Positions 1 to 7,724 of a DNA stretch of 13,572 bases are shown here, piece after piece. The DNA is from an uncultured Clostridia bacterium (GTDB lineage: Bacteria; Bacillota; Clostridia; Christensenellales; CAG-314). The stretch spans positions 1 through 13,572 of the forward strand of contig CAKRAM010000043.1 in assembly GCA_934294965.1 (NCBI GenBank), written 5' to 3'. Numbering within the stretch: position 1 is the stretch's first letter; each line of letters begins with the position of its first letter. The notes beneath the pieces are model-generated. The model had not been told where the DNA came from. It saw only the letters and a program-made list of their open reading frames with translations, and searched no databases. Position numbers and translations under genes: made by a program.

Positions 1-392
1 AAGTGATAGAAGTGCTTTATGAAAAAAAATACGACGGTATGAATCTAACAATCGTCATCGACAAGGAAGGCGGAGTGACAATCGACGATTGCGAAAAATT
101 GCACAAGGCGATTGATGCGCCGTTGGACGAGTTGGATCCGATTGAATGCGCCTACACGCTTAACGTTTCGTCGCCGGGTATTGACCGTCCTTTGAAACTT
201 CCGAGAGATTACAAAAGAAACTTGGGCAAAAAAATTACCGTAAAGTTATATAAGCCTCTTAACGGCAAAAAGCAGTACACGGGAATTTTGAGTTCCTACA
301 CGGAAACGTCGTTTGTGCTGCTTACCGAAAAAGGCGAACTTACATTTGAAATTAAAGATACGGCAAAGGTTGAGCCGGTTATTGAATTTTAG
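1..392 (+). CDS. rimP: Ribosome maturation factor RimP (5' partial)
   Basis: RimP binds the 30S subunit during its assembly, in the cytoplasm. The readable 130 residues contain the family core: an FIDKEGG-like stretch (here VIDKEGGVTIDDCE), then LNVSSPGIDRPLK near residues 53-65, followed by the C-terminal SH3-like beta barrel (KKITVKLYKPLNGKKQYTG). Complete family members are about 150 residues, and the sequence begins in the alpha/beta domain. The GTG at position 3 is therefore almost certainly an internal valine, and about 20-25 N-terminal residues lie outside the window. The stop codon TAG overlaps the nusA ribosome binding site, and nusA starts 12 nt later. This is the classic Gram-positive rimP-nusA arrangement. 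The identification is secure from motifs and position; the true start is not visible. Confidence 0.93.
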   Translation, partial: VIEVLYEKKYDGMNLTIVIDKEGGVTIDDCEKLHKAIDAPLDELDPIECAYTLNVSSPGIDRPLKLPRDYKRNLGKKITVKLYKPLNGKKQYTGILSSYTETSFVLLTEKGELTFEIKDTAKVEPVIEF

Positions 393-396
393 GAGG
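391..396 (+). promoter_or_regulatory. nusA ribosome binding site, overlapping the rimP stop
   Basis: A perfect AGGAGG sits 8 nt before the nusA ATG. Its first two bases are the last two of the rimP TAG stop codon. Ribosomes finishing rimP end on the nusA initiation site, which favours coupled translation. Confidence 0.85.
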
Positions 397-404
397 ATTC
401 CGAA

Positions 405-1493
405 ATGACAAATAAAGATTTTTTCCTTGCTCTGGACGAACTAGAAAAATCTAAAGGCATCAGCAAAGAGAAGGTAATCGAATCTTTGGAAGCTGCACTT
501 ACGATTGCGTGCAAAAAGAATTATGGCGAAGCGTCCAACGTTGTTGTTAAAACCAACCCGGAAAAAGCTTCGATTCGCGTATATATTTGCAAAGTCGTTG
601 TTGAAACGGTAGAAGTGCCCGAAAAAGAAATTTCTTTGGAAGACGCGCGCAACATCAAAAAGACCGTCAAACTCGGCGAAGAAATTTTGACTGAAATCGA
701 TCCTCGTACTTTCGGAAGAATTGCCGCTCAAAACGCAAGACAGGTTATTATGAACAGCCTTCGCCAAGCGGAAAAAGACGTCACTTACAACGAATATTCC
801 GACAAAGAGAACGAATTGCTTATCGGCGTTGTTACTCGCGTTAAGGACGATGGCACGATTTACGTAGAAATCGGCAAAAACCAAATGGAAGGAACCTTGA
901 CGCCGCAAGAACAAATTCCCGGAGAAAAATTCCGTGTCGGCGATCGTATAAAGGTGCTTGTTAAGCGCGTTCGCGACAGCGTTGGCGGAACGCAAGTTAT
1001 CCTCTCCCGTGCAAGCTACGTGTTTATTAAGCGTTTGTTTGAAAACGAAGTGCCGGAAATTCGCGCCGATATCGTGCAAATCAAGGGCATCGTTCGGGAA
1101 GCAGGCTTCCGCACCAAGATGGCTGTATATTCCACCGATCCGGAAATCGATCCTGTCGGTGCTTGCGTAGGCAGCAAGGGTGTAAGAGTCAATGCCATCG
1201 TGTCTGAAATCGGTGGCGAAAAAATTGACATTATTCCTTGGAGTAGTGATATTTTGGACTATATCGCTCGTTCTCTTTCTCCTGCAAAGGTTATGATAGT
1301 TCAAGCCGATGAAGAAACCAAGGAAGCAAAAGTTGTCGTTCCAGACGAAAAACTTTCGCTTGCTATCGGCAAAGAAGGTCAAAACGCTCGCTTGGCTGCA
1401 AGACTTACCGGTTGGAAAATCGACGTCAAGTCCTATTCGGCTGCTTTGCAAAGCGGTATGTTTGACGATATCGAAATCGGAGAACACGAATAG
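405..1493 (+). CDS. nusA: Transcription termination/antitermination factor NusA
   Basis: NusA binds RNA polymerase and nascent RNA and modulates pausing, termination and antitermination. The 362 residues show the expected order: an N-terminal polymerase-binding domain (about 1-130), an S1 domain (about 138-200, from IGVVTRVKDDGTIYVEIG to VILSRAS), the linker VFIKRLFENEVPEI, KH1 with the GxxG loop G256-S-K-G259, and KH2 with the loop G322-K-E-G325 followed by QNARLAARLTGW. It lacks the acidic C-terminal repeats of the E. coli protein, and its length matches the Gram-positive form. The ATG is fixed by a strong AGGAGG 8 nt upstream. The TAG stop shares one base with the GTG start of ylxR. Nothing is missing or frameshifted. 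Confidence 0.98.
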   Translation: MTNKDFFLALDELEKSKGISKEKVIESLEAALTIACKKNYGEASNVVVKTNPEKASIRVYICKVVVETVEVPEKEISLEDARNIKKTVKLGEEILTEIDPRTFGRIAAQNARQVIMNSLRQAEKDVTYNEYSDKENELLIGVVTRVKDDGTIYVEIGKNQMEGTLTPQEQIPGEKFRVGDRIKVLVKRVRDSVGGTQVILSRASYVFIKRLFENEVPEIRADIVQIKGIVREAGFRTKMAVYSTDPEIDPVGACVGSKGVRVNAIVSEIGGEKIDIIPWSSDILDYIARSLSPAKVMIVQADEETKEAKVVVPDEKLSLAIGKEGQNARLAARLTGWKIDVKSYSAALQSGMFDDIEIGEHE

Positions 1494-1756
1494 TGAAGAA
1501 AAAAGTCATTCCCGAGCGTATGTGCGTTGCTTGCAGGCAAATGAAACCCAAAAACCAACTTTTTCGTATATCAAAATCCGAGGACGGCGTTGCCGTTTTG
1601 GATGCGGGCGGAAAGTCGGGCGGACGCGGAGTTTATTTGTGTAAGTGTAAGGAATGTATTGCTCGCGCGGCTAATAACAAAAATTTTGCAAAGAATAACG
1701 GCATAAAGTTGGATCCTGATTTTATCGCCGTATTGGAGAACGCACTTGAACAATAA
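1493..1756 (+). CDS. ylxR: YlxR (RnpM) family RNA-binding protein, DUF448
   Basis: This is a small basic protein of 87 residues. It has the DUF448 signature PERMCVACRQMKPKNQLFRI at about residues 7-26, and GGRGVYLC followed by a second cysteine (KECIARA) near residues 44-60. Family members occur between nusA and ylxQ throughout Gram-positive bacteria; the B. subtilis homologue has been described as a modulator of RNase P (RnpM). The start is a GTG sharing its G with the nusA TAG stop, with GGAG at 1479-1482 as the likely ribosome binding site. The end overlaps ylxQ by 11 nt. The four cysteines, in two CxxC-like pairs or equivalents, could bind metal, but this is only inferred. Family assignment is firm; the exact role in this organism is inferred. 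Confidence 0.95.
   Translation: MKKKVIPERMCVACRQMKPKNQLFRISKSEDGVAVLDAGGKSGGRGVYLCKCKECIARAANNKNFAKNNGIKLDPDFIAVLENALEQ
1735..1738 (+). promoter_or_regulatory. Ribosome binding site deciding the ylxQ TTG start
   Basis: GGAG inside the end of ylxR lies 7 nt before a TTG codon at 1746. No ATG or GTG lies between this site and the conserved N-terminus of YlxQ, so it supports the TTG as initiator. Confidence 0.6.
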
Positions 1757-2027
1757 AATTGAAACTTACATCGGTTTTGCGATCAAAAAAGGTTCGATTG
1801 CGTACGGCGTTGACGGCATAAAGGCGTGTCGCAAACGTATATTCGTTGTTTTGTATACACAAAATCTTTCCGAAGGCTCAAAAAAGTCGTTGCTTTCCTT
1901 TACCGAAAAGCGCGGGCTACAAGCAATGCAAATTGACGAATATGATTTACTTAAAAGAAGAAACTGCAAGGCAGTGGCAATATGCGACAAATCACTTGCC
2001 GATGCAGTAGTATTAAATTTGAAGTAG
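1746..2027 (+). CDS. ylxQ: L7Ae/L30e-type RNA-binding protein YlxQ
   Basis: This 93-residue protein belongs to the L7Ae/L30e/S12e family, whose members bind kink-turn-like RNA. The opening (IGFAIKKGSIAYGVDGIKACR, about residues 9-29), the strand KRIFVVLYTQNLSEGSKKSL and the closing VAICDKSLADAVV fit the alpha/beta/alpha fold. It is divergent: the common D-A-S-like turn after the central strand is replaced by TQNLSEG. Position between ylxR and infB makes the call secure. Translation starts at a TTG within the last codons of ylxR, supported by GGAG 7 nt upstream. The gap to infB is 14 nt. The specific RNA target is unknown. Confidence 0.9.
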   Translation: MNNKIETYIGFAIKKGSIAYGVDGIKACRKRIFVVLYTQNLSEGSKKSLLSFTEKRGLQAMQIDEYDLLKRRNCKAVAICDKSLADAVVLNLK

Positions 2028-2032
2028 TTGTC

Positions 2033-2037
2033 GGAGG
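2033..2037 (+). promoter_or_regulatory. Ribosome binding site deciding the infB start
   Basis: GGAGG lies 4 nt before ATG 2042. It selects this ATG over the in-frame ATG at 1982, which lies inside ylxQ and has no such site. Confidence 0.75.
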
Positions 2038-2041
2038 TAAT

Positions 2042-4699
2042 ATGGCAAATACACCTAAAACCCAAACCAATAAGGGCTATGAAAACGTTAAAAATGTTAA
2101 GACCGCAGTGGTTGCTGCTGCCCGTCACGCTCAAAACGACGTTGCGGCGGTCAAACAACGCGTGTTCGCGCTTAACGACGCAATTCGCGCTCGCAAAATA
2201 GAGTTTGCAAAAAAAGCCGAAGAGGAGATGCGTCGCGTTGAGGCTGAAACAGTGGTCGAAAATCAACCTGCCGTTGCCCCGAACATAGAAAATATAAAAA
2301 CTCAAGAGGTTGAAAAGAAGACGGTGGAGGAAGTTCCGACACCTGTCGAAAAACAACAACCGGCTAAGGTTGAGACAACAACGGAAAAAACTCCTGCGCC
2401 GGCTGCTGCCACTACAACAACGCCGCGGTCAACGACAAAGGTTGTTTCGGTTATCGACGAATACGGTCGTGAAGTTAAAACATATACCGACGATAAAGGA
2501 AACGTCCGCGTTCGTAAGTTTTTGGATACTTCGGCAAGCAAGCAACCTCAACGCCCCACAACTCCCGACAATAAAAGAAATCAACAGGGCACACCAAACG
2601 GTAGACCTGCTCGCCCCGGACAAGAAGGTCGCAATTCTCGTCCCGCAGGACAAAACGGCAAACCCGCTCAATTTGGTAAGGACGACGTTCAAGACAAACG
2701 TCCGTCCGCTAAACCGGCACCTAAAAAATATGGCGGCGGTGCAGTGGAAATGCCTCGTCCCGAAGCTCAAAAGGCACACGGCAATAAGAATAAAACAAAG
2801 GAACATCCGGACGAAAAGCGCGTAAGCAGTTTGAAAAAGAACCTTATGACGCGTGATTTCTCGGGCGATTACGACGAGGACAGAGTTGTTCGTCGCAATC
2901 GTAAAAAGTCCGAGCAATCGTCGGAAAATAAACCGGTCGCTCCCAAAATTACGCACGCAGTCGTTTCCACTCAAGAAGTCGCAATAAAAGTTTTGAGTGA
3001 AAAAATCGGTGTCTCCGCATCGGAAATCATCAAGCAACTGTTCAAAGAAGGTATAATGAAAACCATCAACGACAGTGTAGACTTTGACTATGCGGCGTAT
3101 ATCGCAAGCATGCACGGCGTCGAGTTGGAACTTAAAATGGAAAAGACCGCCGAGGAAATTATTTCTACGGCTGAAGCCGACGACGGATTGGAAAATGACA
3201 CCAAGCGCGCTCCCATCGTTACGGTTATGGGACACGTCGACCATGGTAAAACCTCTTTGTTGGATGCAATCCGCAATACAAACGTAACCAGCGGCGAAGC
3301 AGGCGGTATTACGCAACACATCGGTGCATACACGGTTACCGCTAACGGCGAAAATATCACGTTTATCGATACTCCGGGACATGCAGCGTTTACCGCAATG
3401 CGCGCTCGCGGAGCAAAAATAACCGACGTTGCAATTATCGTAGTCGCAGCCGACGACGGCGTTATGCCGCAAACGATTGAAGCAATCAATCACGCAAAAG
3501 CAGCGGACGTTTCCATTATCGTTGCAATCAACAAAATGGACAAACCGCACGTTGATCCCGAACGCGTTAAGCAACAACTTACCGAATACGGACTTGTTGC
3601 TGAAGAATGGGGCGGCGATACGATTATGGTTCCCGTGTCGGCAAAAACCGGTCAGGGCATCGATCGACTTTTGGAAAGCGTATTGCTCGTCACCGAACTT
3701 AAAGAACTTAAAGCCAATCCAAAAAAACGCGCTACCGGCACGGTTTTGGAAGCAAGATTGGACAAAGGTCGTGGCCCGGTTGCAACTATTTTGGTTGCCA
3801 ACGGCACTCTCAACGTTGGAGATAGCCTCATTGCAGGATATGCTACAGGCAAAATCCGCGCAATGTTCGACGACAAGGGCAAGAAAGTTAAATCGGCAGG
3901 TCCGTCAACTCCCGTTGAAGTTCTCGGTTTCTCCGAAGTTCCCCAAGCGGGCGACTATATGTACGTTGCCGACGAAAAACTCGTCAAAAAGGCTGCAGAA
4001 GAACGCAAAGACAAGGTTAAGTTGGAAAACGCTCGTCAAACGCAATCCATCAGCCTTAACGATTTGTTCGGACGTATTTCCGAAGGTCAACTCAAAACGC
4101 TCAATCTTATCATCAAAACCGACGTTCAAGGCAGCCTTGAAGCACTCAAAGCCAGCCTTGAAAAGATATCTAACGATGAAGTTAAGGTATCTGCTATTCA
4201 CGGCGGCGTTGGCGGTATAAACGAAACCGACATTATGCTTGCAAAGGCTTCCGGCGCCATCGTTATCGGATTCAACGTGCGTGCCGATTCTAACGCAAAA
4301 GCACTTGCTGAACGCGAAGGCGTGGATATCCGTACTTACAGCGTTATATACGACGCCGTTGACGACGTTACCGCCGCAATGAAAGGTATGCTTGCTCCCA
4401 AATTCCGCGAAACCGTTTTGGGTAGTGTGGACGTCAGGGAAGTGTTCAAAATTACCGGAGTGGGAACCGTTGCAGGTTGCTACGTTACCTCGGGTAAGGC
4501 CGTTCGCAACGGTAAGGTTCGCATTTACCGTAACGACATAAGTATTTACGACGGAAATATTTTGGCGCTTAAACGGTTCAAAGATGACGTTAAAGAGGTT
4601 GCCGCAGGCTACGAATGTGGTATTTCCGTAGAAAACTACAACGACATAAAGGTCGGCGACGTGTTTGAAATTTATCAAATGGAAGAAATTGCACAATGA
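2042..4699 (+). CDS. infB: Translation initiation factor IF-2
   Basis: IF-2 is the GTPase that places initiator fMet-tRNA on the 30S subunit and promotes subunit joining. The 885 residues comprise a long N-terminal extension (1 to about 300), an IF2_N module (about 302-366), and the GTPase domain with G1 GHVDHGKT (397-404), G2-region GGITQHIG, G3 DTPGH (443-447), G4 NKMD (497-500) and G5 SAK (533-535). Domain II, the IF2 alpha/beta domain and the C-terminal fMet-tRNA-binding barrel (VGSVDVREVFKITGVGTVAGC onward) follow. The extension has a helical Ala/Arg-rich start and a Pro/Gln/Asn/Gly/Arg/Lys-rich low-complexity stretch at about 175-250. The in-frame ATG at 1982 would add 20 unrelated residues and overlap ylxQ, so I chose 2042. 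The end overlaps rbfA as ATGA. Confidence 0.98.
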   Translation: MANTPKTQTNKGYENVKNVKTAVVAAARHAQNDVAAVKQRVFALNDAIRARKIEFAKKAEEEMRRVEAETVVENQPAVAPNIENIKTQEVEKKTVEEVPTPVEKQQPAKVETTTEKTPAPAAATTTTPRSTTKVVSVIDEYGREVKTYTDDKGNVRVRKFLDTSASKQPQRPTTPDNKRNQQGTPNGRPARPGQEGRNSRPAGQNGKPAQFGKDDVQDKRPSAKPAPKKYGGGAVEMPRPEAQKAHGNKNKTKEHPDEKRVSSLKKNLMTRDFSGDYDEDRVVRRNRKKSEQSSENKPVAPKITHAVVSTQEVAIKVLSEKIGVSASEIIKQLFKEGIMKTINDSVDFDYAAYIASMHGVELELKMEKTAEEIISTAEADDGLENDTKRAPIVTVMGHVDHGKTSLLDAIRNTNVTSGEAGGITQHIGAYTVTANGENITFIDTPGHAAFTAMRARGAKITDVAIIVVAADDGVMPQTIEAINHAKAADVSIIVAINKMDKPHVDPERVKQQLTEYGLVAEEWGGDTIMVPVSAKTGQGIDRLLESVLLVTELKELKANPKKRATGTVLEARLDKGRGPVATILVANGTLNVGDSLIAGYATGKIRAMFDDKGKKVKSAGPSTPVEVLGFSEVPQAGDYMYVADEKLVKKAAEERKDKVKLENARQTQSISLNDLFGRISEGQLKTLNLIIKTDVQGSLEALKASLEKISNDEVKVSAIHGGVGGINETDIMLAKASGAIVIGFNVRADSNAKALAEREGVDIRTYSVIYDAVDDVTAAMKGMLAPKFRETVLGSVDVREVFKITGVGTVAGCYVTSGKAVRNGKVRIYRNDISIYDGNILALKRFKDDVKEVAAGYECGISVENYNDIKVGDVFEIYQMEEIAQ

Positions 4700-5052
4700 A
4701 CAACAGAACGGATAAACTAAATTCCGAATTTAAGCGTTACATCGCTGAACTTTTGACAAAAAAGGTCAAAGATCCGCGCATTACGGAATTGTTTACGATA
4801 TTGGATGTAGACTGCGACAGGGAATTGTCCACGGCAAAAGTATACGTAAGCGTATTTTCTACCGATGCCGCAAAAGCCGCTCAAACATTCTTGGCAATCA
4901 AGGAAAGTGCAGGCTTTATTCGTAAAGAAATATCCAAATCGATGCATATTAGGAAAGTGCCCGAGTTTCAATTCGTATTGGATACGTCTATGTCTTACGG
5001 GCAAAAAATTGACGAGATACTAAATGAAATCATATCAAAAAACGACGATTGA
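4696..5052 (+). CDS. rbfA: Ribosome-binding factor A
   Basis: RbfA is a small KH-like protein that binds 30S precursors and helps 16S rRNA 5'-end maturation. The 118 residues match the family across their length: DKLNSEFKRYIAELL at the N-terminus, KDPRI near 25-29, the strand TAKVYVSVF (about 46-54), GFIRKEISKSMHIRKVPEFQF (about 73-93) and the C-terminal SYGQKIDEIL. The length is normal. The ATG overlaps the infB TGA by 4 nt, with only a weak GGAAG about 10 nt upstream, so translation is probably coupled to infB. The last 29 nt overlap nrnA. This order (infB-rbfA-nrnA-truB) is standard for Gram-positive bacteria. Confidence 0.96.
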   Translation: MNNRTDKLNSEFKRYIAELLTKKVKDPRITELFTILDVDCDRELSTAKVYVSVFSTDAAKAAQTFLAIKESAGFIRKEISKSMHIRKVPEFQFVLDTSMSYGQKIDEILNEIISKNDD

Positions 5053-5983
5053 ACAAGCGGCAAAACTCTTGTCGTCCAAACAACGTATAGCGCTGTTTGC
5101 GCACAAAAATCCGGACGGAGACACCATAGGTGCCTCCGTTGCGTTGCGTTTGGCATTGGAAAAACTCGGCAAAGCCGTCACCGTTTTTTGCGAAAGCACG
5201 TTGTCTGCAAGTATCTTGAAGTTTAGTCGCTCTGCCGAAATTAAGCATAGGGCGGAAGGCAAATTTGACTTACTGGTGGCGGTCGATTGCGCCGATTTGT
5301 TAAGAATCGGTGATGACGACGCATTTTACGACGCTGCAAACGAAACTTTGACCATTGACCATCACGGCGGCGATTATTTTTCCAAATACAATTGCTTGTA
5401 TCCGTACGCGAGTTGTTGCCAAATCGTCTATGCAATAATAAAATTCCTTGGCGTCAATATCGACGCGGAATTGGCAACATATCTGTACATGGGTATTTGC
5501 ACCGATACGGGCAATTTTGCCCATTCCAACACCGATTCGGTTGTATTTACTGCCGCAGCGGAACTGTCGGACTTGGGTGCCGATAAAGAAAAAGTGTATC
5601 GTTCGTTCTTTTGCGATACGACTTTTGCGGAAAACAAATTGTATGGATTGGCGCTTTCACGAATACGGAGTTACTACGATGGACAAATGGCGCTGTTGTA
5701 TGTCACAAAAGAAGATTTGGACTCGCTTTCGTTGGATTCTTCGGCAACCTCCGGTTTGGTTCAATTTGCCATAAACATCGTCACGGCAAAAGTCGGCGTT
5801 TGCATTGTGGAGTATGCACGTAATATCTATAAAGTAAGCATGCGCGGTAAAAACTTCGACGTTAGAGAAGTTTGCAAACACTTTGGCGGCGGCGGACACA
5901 TTTTGGCATCGGGATGTATGATAAACGGCTTGCTCGAAGATGTGATAGAAAAAATCGTTCGAGTTGTGGGGTTCACGATATGA
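5024..5983 (+). CDS. nrnA: DHH-family oligoribonuclease / pAp phosphatase NrnA
   Basis: NrnA degrades very short RNAs and dephosphorylates pAp to AMP using Mn2+ in the DHH active site. The 319 residues have the whole DHH/DHHA1 set: motif I H27-K-N-P-D-G-D33, motif II around V-D88-C-A-D, the DHH triad 112-114 (TIDHHG), motif IV MGICTDTGNF, and the C-terminal DHHA1 glycine motif G288-G-G-G-H292 followed by ILASG. Length is typical (about 310-325). The start ATG lies 29 nt inside rbfA with no strong ribosome binding site, so coupling to rbfA is likely. The end overlaps truB as ATGA. I see no missing catalytic residue. The neighbourhood matches the B. subtilis and clostridial arrangement. Confidence 0.95.
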   Translation: MKSYQKTTIEQAAKLLSSKQRIALFAHKNPDGDTIGASVALRLALEKLGKAVTVFCESTLSASILKFSRSAEIKHRAEGKFDLLVAVDCADLLRIGDDDAFYDAANETLTIDHHGGDYFSKYNCLYPYASCCQIVYAIIKFLGVNIDAELATYLYMGICTDTGNFAHSNTDSVVFTAAAELSDLGADKEKVYRSFFCDTTFAENKLYGLALSRIRSYYDGQMALLYVTKEDLDSLSLDSSATSGLVQFAINIVTAKVGVCIVEYARNIYKVSMRGKNFDVREVCKHFGGGGHILASGCMINGLLEDVIEKIVRVVGFTI

Positions 5984-6843
5984 ACGGTTTTATAAACGTC
6001 CTTAAGCCTGTCGGAGCCACAGCAAGCGATTGCGTTGTGTGTATCAAGCAGACTTTAAAGCAAAAAAAAGTCGGTCATCTTGGCACGCTGGATCCCGGTG
6101 CGGCAGGCGTTTTGCCTGTTGCCGTGGGTTCGGCGACTAAACTGTTTGACCTGCTTGCAAACAAAATTAAAGTCTATCGCGCGTTTTTCACATTCGGAAA
6201 AACCACCGATACGCTGGATTCTTACGGAGTTGTAAGCGGTAGTGGCGGTAGTATTCCTTCGGATGAAGAATTGCGGAAAAACGCGCAATACTTTGTCGGC
6301 TCAATCGACCAAATTCCGCCGATATATTCGGCTTTGTCCGTAGGTGGTGTACGCGCTTACAAGCTCGCGCGAGAAGGCGTGGAGTTACAACTTAAATCCC
6401 GAAAGACTACGGTGTATTCCTTTGATTACATTCGGAAGGAAAGCGCCGACACGTTTGTTTTTGACATAAAGTGTTCCGGCGGTACTTATATTCGCTCTCT
6501 TGCTCGGGATTTGGCGGACGCATGCGGCACGATTGGATATATGAGCGGCTTAATTCGTTTGCAATCGGGTTGTTTTTTGATTGAAAATGCGTTTACGCTG
6601 GACGAAATTCGCGATAAAAAGCAAGATTGCGTAAGTGATGTTATGTATCCGCTGTCGGATTTGCCCTCCGTCGATTATTCGTCCAAATATTTTAAGAATA
6701 TCGATTTCGGACAGAAGGTTGTGCCTTGCGATTGTGCGGGTTATCACAAAGTATATTGCGATGGAGTGTTTTTTGGCGTTGGCAAGGCCGATGGCAAAAC
6801 GCTGGATTTGCAATACTACCTAAAAAATTTAGATAAACAATGA
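5980..6843 (+). CDS. truB: tRNA pseudouridine(55) synthase TruB
   Basis: TruB converts uridine 55 in the T-loop of tRNA to pseudouridine. The 287-residue protein begins GFINVLKPVGATASDCV, the usual TruB opening, followed by the catalytic motif GHLGTLDPGAAGVLP, with the nucleophile Asp38. Further family stretches are KVYRAFFTFGKTTDTLDSYG, IPPIYSALSVGGVRAYKLAREG and CSGGTYIRSLARDLADACG. The start is the ATG forming ATGA with the nrnA stop. An ATG 36 codons upstream in the same frame only reads through nrnA and adds unrelated residues. GGGG at 5968-5971 is a weak ribosome binding site. The C-terminus is short and lacks an obvious full PUA domain, as is usual for Gram-positive TruB. The end overlaps ribF as ATGA. 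Confidence 0.96.
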   Translation: MNGFINVLKPVGATASDCVVCIKQTLKQKKVGHLGTLDPGAAGVLPVAVGSATKLFDLLANKIKVYRAFFTFGKTTDTLDSYGVVSGSGGSIPSDEELRKNAQYFVGSIDQIPPIYSALSVGGVRAYKLAREGVELQLKSRKTTVYSFDYIRKESADTFVFDIKCSGGTYIRSLARDLADACGTIGYMSGLIRLQSGCFLIENAFTLDEIRDKKQDCVSDVMYPLSDLPSVDYSSKYFKNIDFGQKVVPCDCAGYHKVYCDGVFFGVGKADGKTLDLQYYLKNLDKQ

Positions 6844-7724
6844 AAGTTGCAAATATCGGTGAAAATATTTCGGATAAAGTTGTCGTTTGCCTAGGATACT
6901 TCGGTTGTTTGCATATCGGACATATGCGCATAATCGACAAGGCCAAAGCGATTGCCGAAAACCTTGGCGGAAAAGTGGCTATAGCAACTTTTTCAAACAG
7001 TCCCAAGGTGTATTTCGGACGCGGCAAAAAGACTATTTTCACCTTGGAAGAAAGGCTCAAAATTTTTGCCGATGCGGGCATAGATTATGTAATTACGATG
7101 CCGTTTGATAAAGCCGTTGCCCAAACTTGCGGTGTGGACTTTTTGAATGCAATCTCTCGATATAAGCCTCTGTATATTGTGTGCGGAAGCGACTATACTT
7201 TCGGATGTGACAGGCTTACGCCGAAAGATATCAAAAGTTATTTGCCTAGTGTCTGCGTTGAGGTTGTCGACGAACTGTTTTATCGCGAAACTAAAGTTTC
7301 GACCGTCAATATAGAGGCTATGCTTTGTGAAGGCAAGATAGATGAAGTCAACAAAATGTTGTCCGAGCCTTACTTTATATTGGGAAAAGTCGTTCGCGGG
7401 CGAGAAATCGGTCATACAATCGGTTTTCCTACGGCTAACGTCCTTGTCGGTGACGAAAAGTTGTTGCCTTGCGGAGTATTTGTTGCCGATGCGACTGTTT
7501 TGGGGAAAACGTATCGCGCTATTGTTAATATAGGGAACAAACCTACGTTCGGGGACGAATCGTCAACGATTGAGGCTCATTTAATCGGTTTTGAAGGCGA
7601 TTTGTATGGCAGAGATATTGCGCTGGTCATTCGACGTTTTTTGAGGGCAACCAAGCCGTTTGATAGCGTGGAAGAACTGGTTAAACAGTTACAAATTGAC
7701 AAGGAGAATGCTGTAAGTGATTAA
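6840..7724 (+). CDS. ribF: Bifunctional riboflavin kinase / FMN adenylyltransferase RibF, divergent N-terminal half
   Basis: RibF normally phosphorylates riboflavin to FMN (C-terminal domain) and adenylylates FMN to FAD (N-terminal domain). The 294 residues keep both domains. The kinase half is well conserved: VRGREIGHTIGFPTANV (G195-F-P-T-A-N200), NIGNKPTF, the acidic E245 in TIEAH, and GDLYG near the C-terminus. The adenylyltransferase half keeps HIGH (25-28) and the GSDYTFG form of GxDFxFG. However, the usual GxFDGxHxGH reads G19-YFGCLHIGH, with Asp replaced by Gly22 and the next Gly by Cys23. The usual ISSTxIR reads V-S-T-V-N-I-E159, with Thr replaced by Val and Arg by Glu. FAD synthesis may therefore be weak or altered, which I infer. 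The start is ATGA-coupled to truB without its own ribosome binding site. The gene call is firm; bifunctionality is uncertain. Confidence 0.92.
   Translation: MKVANIGENISDKVVVCLGYFGCLHIGHMRIIDKAKAIAENLGGKVAIATFSNSPKVYFGRGKKTIFTLEERLKIFADAGIDYVITMPFDKAVAQTCGVDFLNAISRYKPLYIVCGSDYTFGCDRLTPKDIKSYLPSVCVEVVDELFYRETKVSTVNIEAMLCEGKIDEVNKMLSEPYFILGKVVRGREIGHTIGFPTANVLVGDEKLLPCGVFVADATVLGKTYRAIVNIGNKPTFGDESSTIEAHLIGFEGDLYGRDIALVIRRFLRATKPFDSVEELVKQLQIDKENAVSD
7701..7706 (+). promoter_or_regulatory. Ribosome binding site for the endonuclease IV-like gene
   Basis: AAGGAG lies 10 nt before GTG 7717 and inside the last codons of ribF. The closer ATG at 7708 runs into TAA two codons later, so the GTG must be the start. 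Confidence 0.7.

Noticed and set aside
441..1487. 348-codon open frame on the - strand opposite nusA
   Set aside because: It lies wholly within nusA. Its translation is rich in Phe, Asn and Arg with no recognisable motif, which is typical of a mirror frame opposite a real gene.
1982..2041. Longer infB starting at ATG 1982
   Set aside because: It would overlap ylxQ, adds 20 residues without IF-2 character, and lacks a ribosome binding site. GGAGG at 2033 points to ATG 2042.
2429..3577. 382-codon open frame on the - strand opposite infB
   Set aside because: It overlaps the conserved IF-2 GTPase domain. Its product is rich in Cys, Phe, Val and Asn without domain features, so it is a shadow of codon usage.
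5872..5979. Longer truB starting at ATG 5872
   Set aside because: The extra 36 residues are an out-of-frame reading of the nrnA DHHA1 region. TruB proteins begin at the GFINVLKP-like opening.
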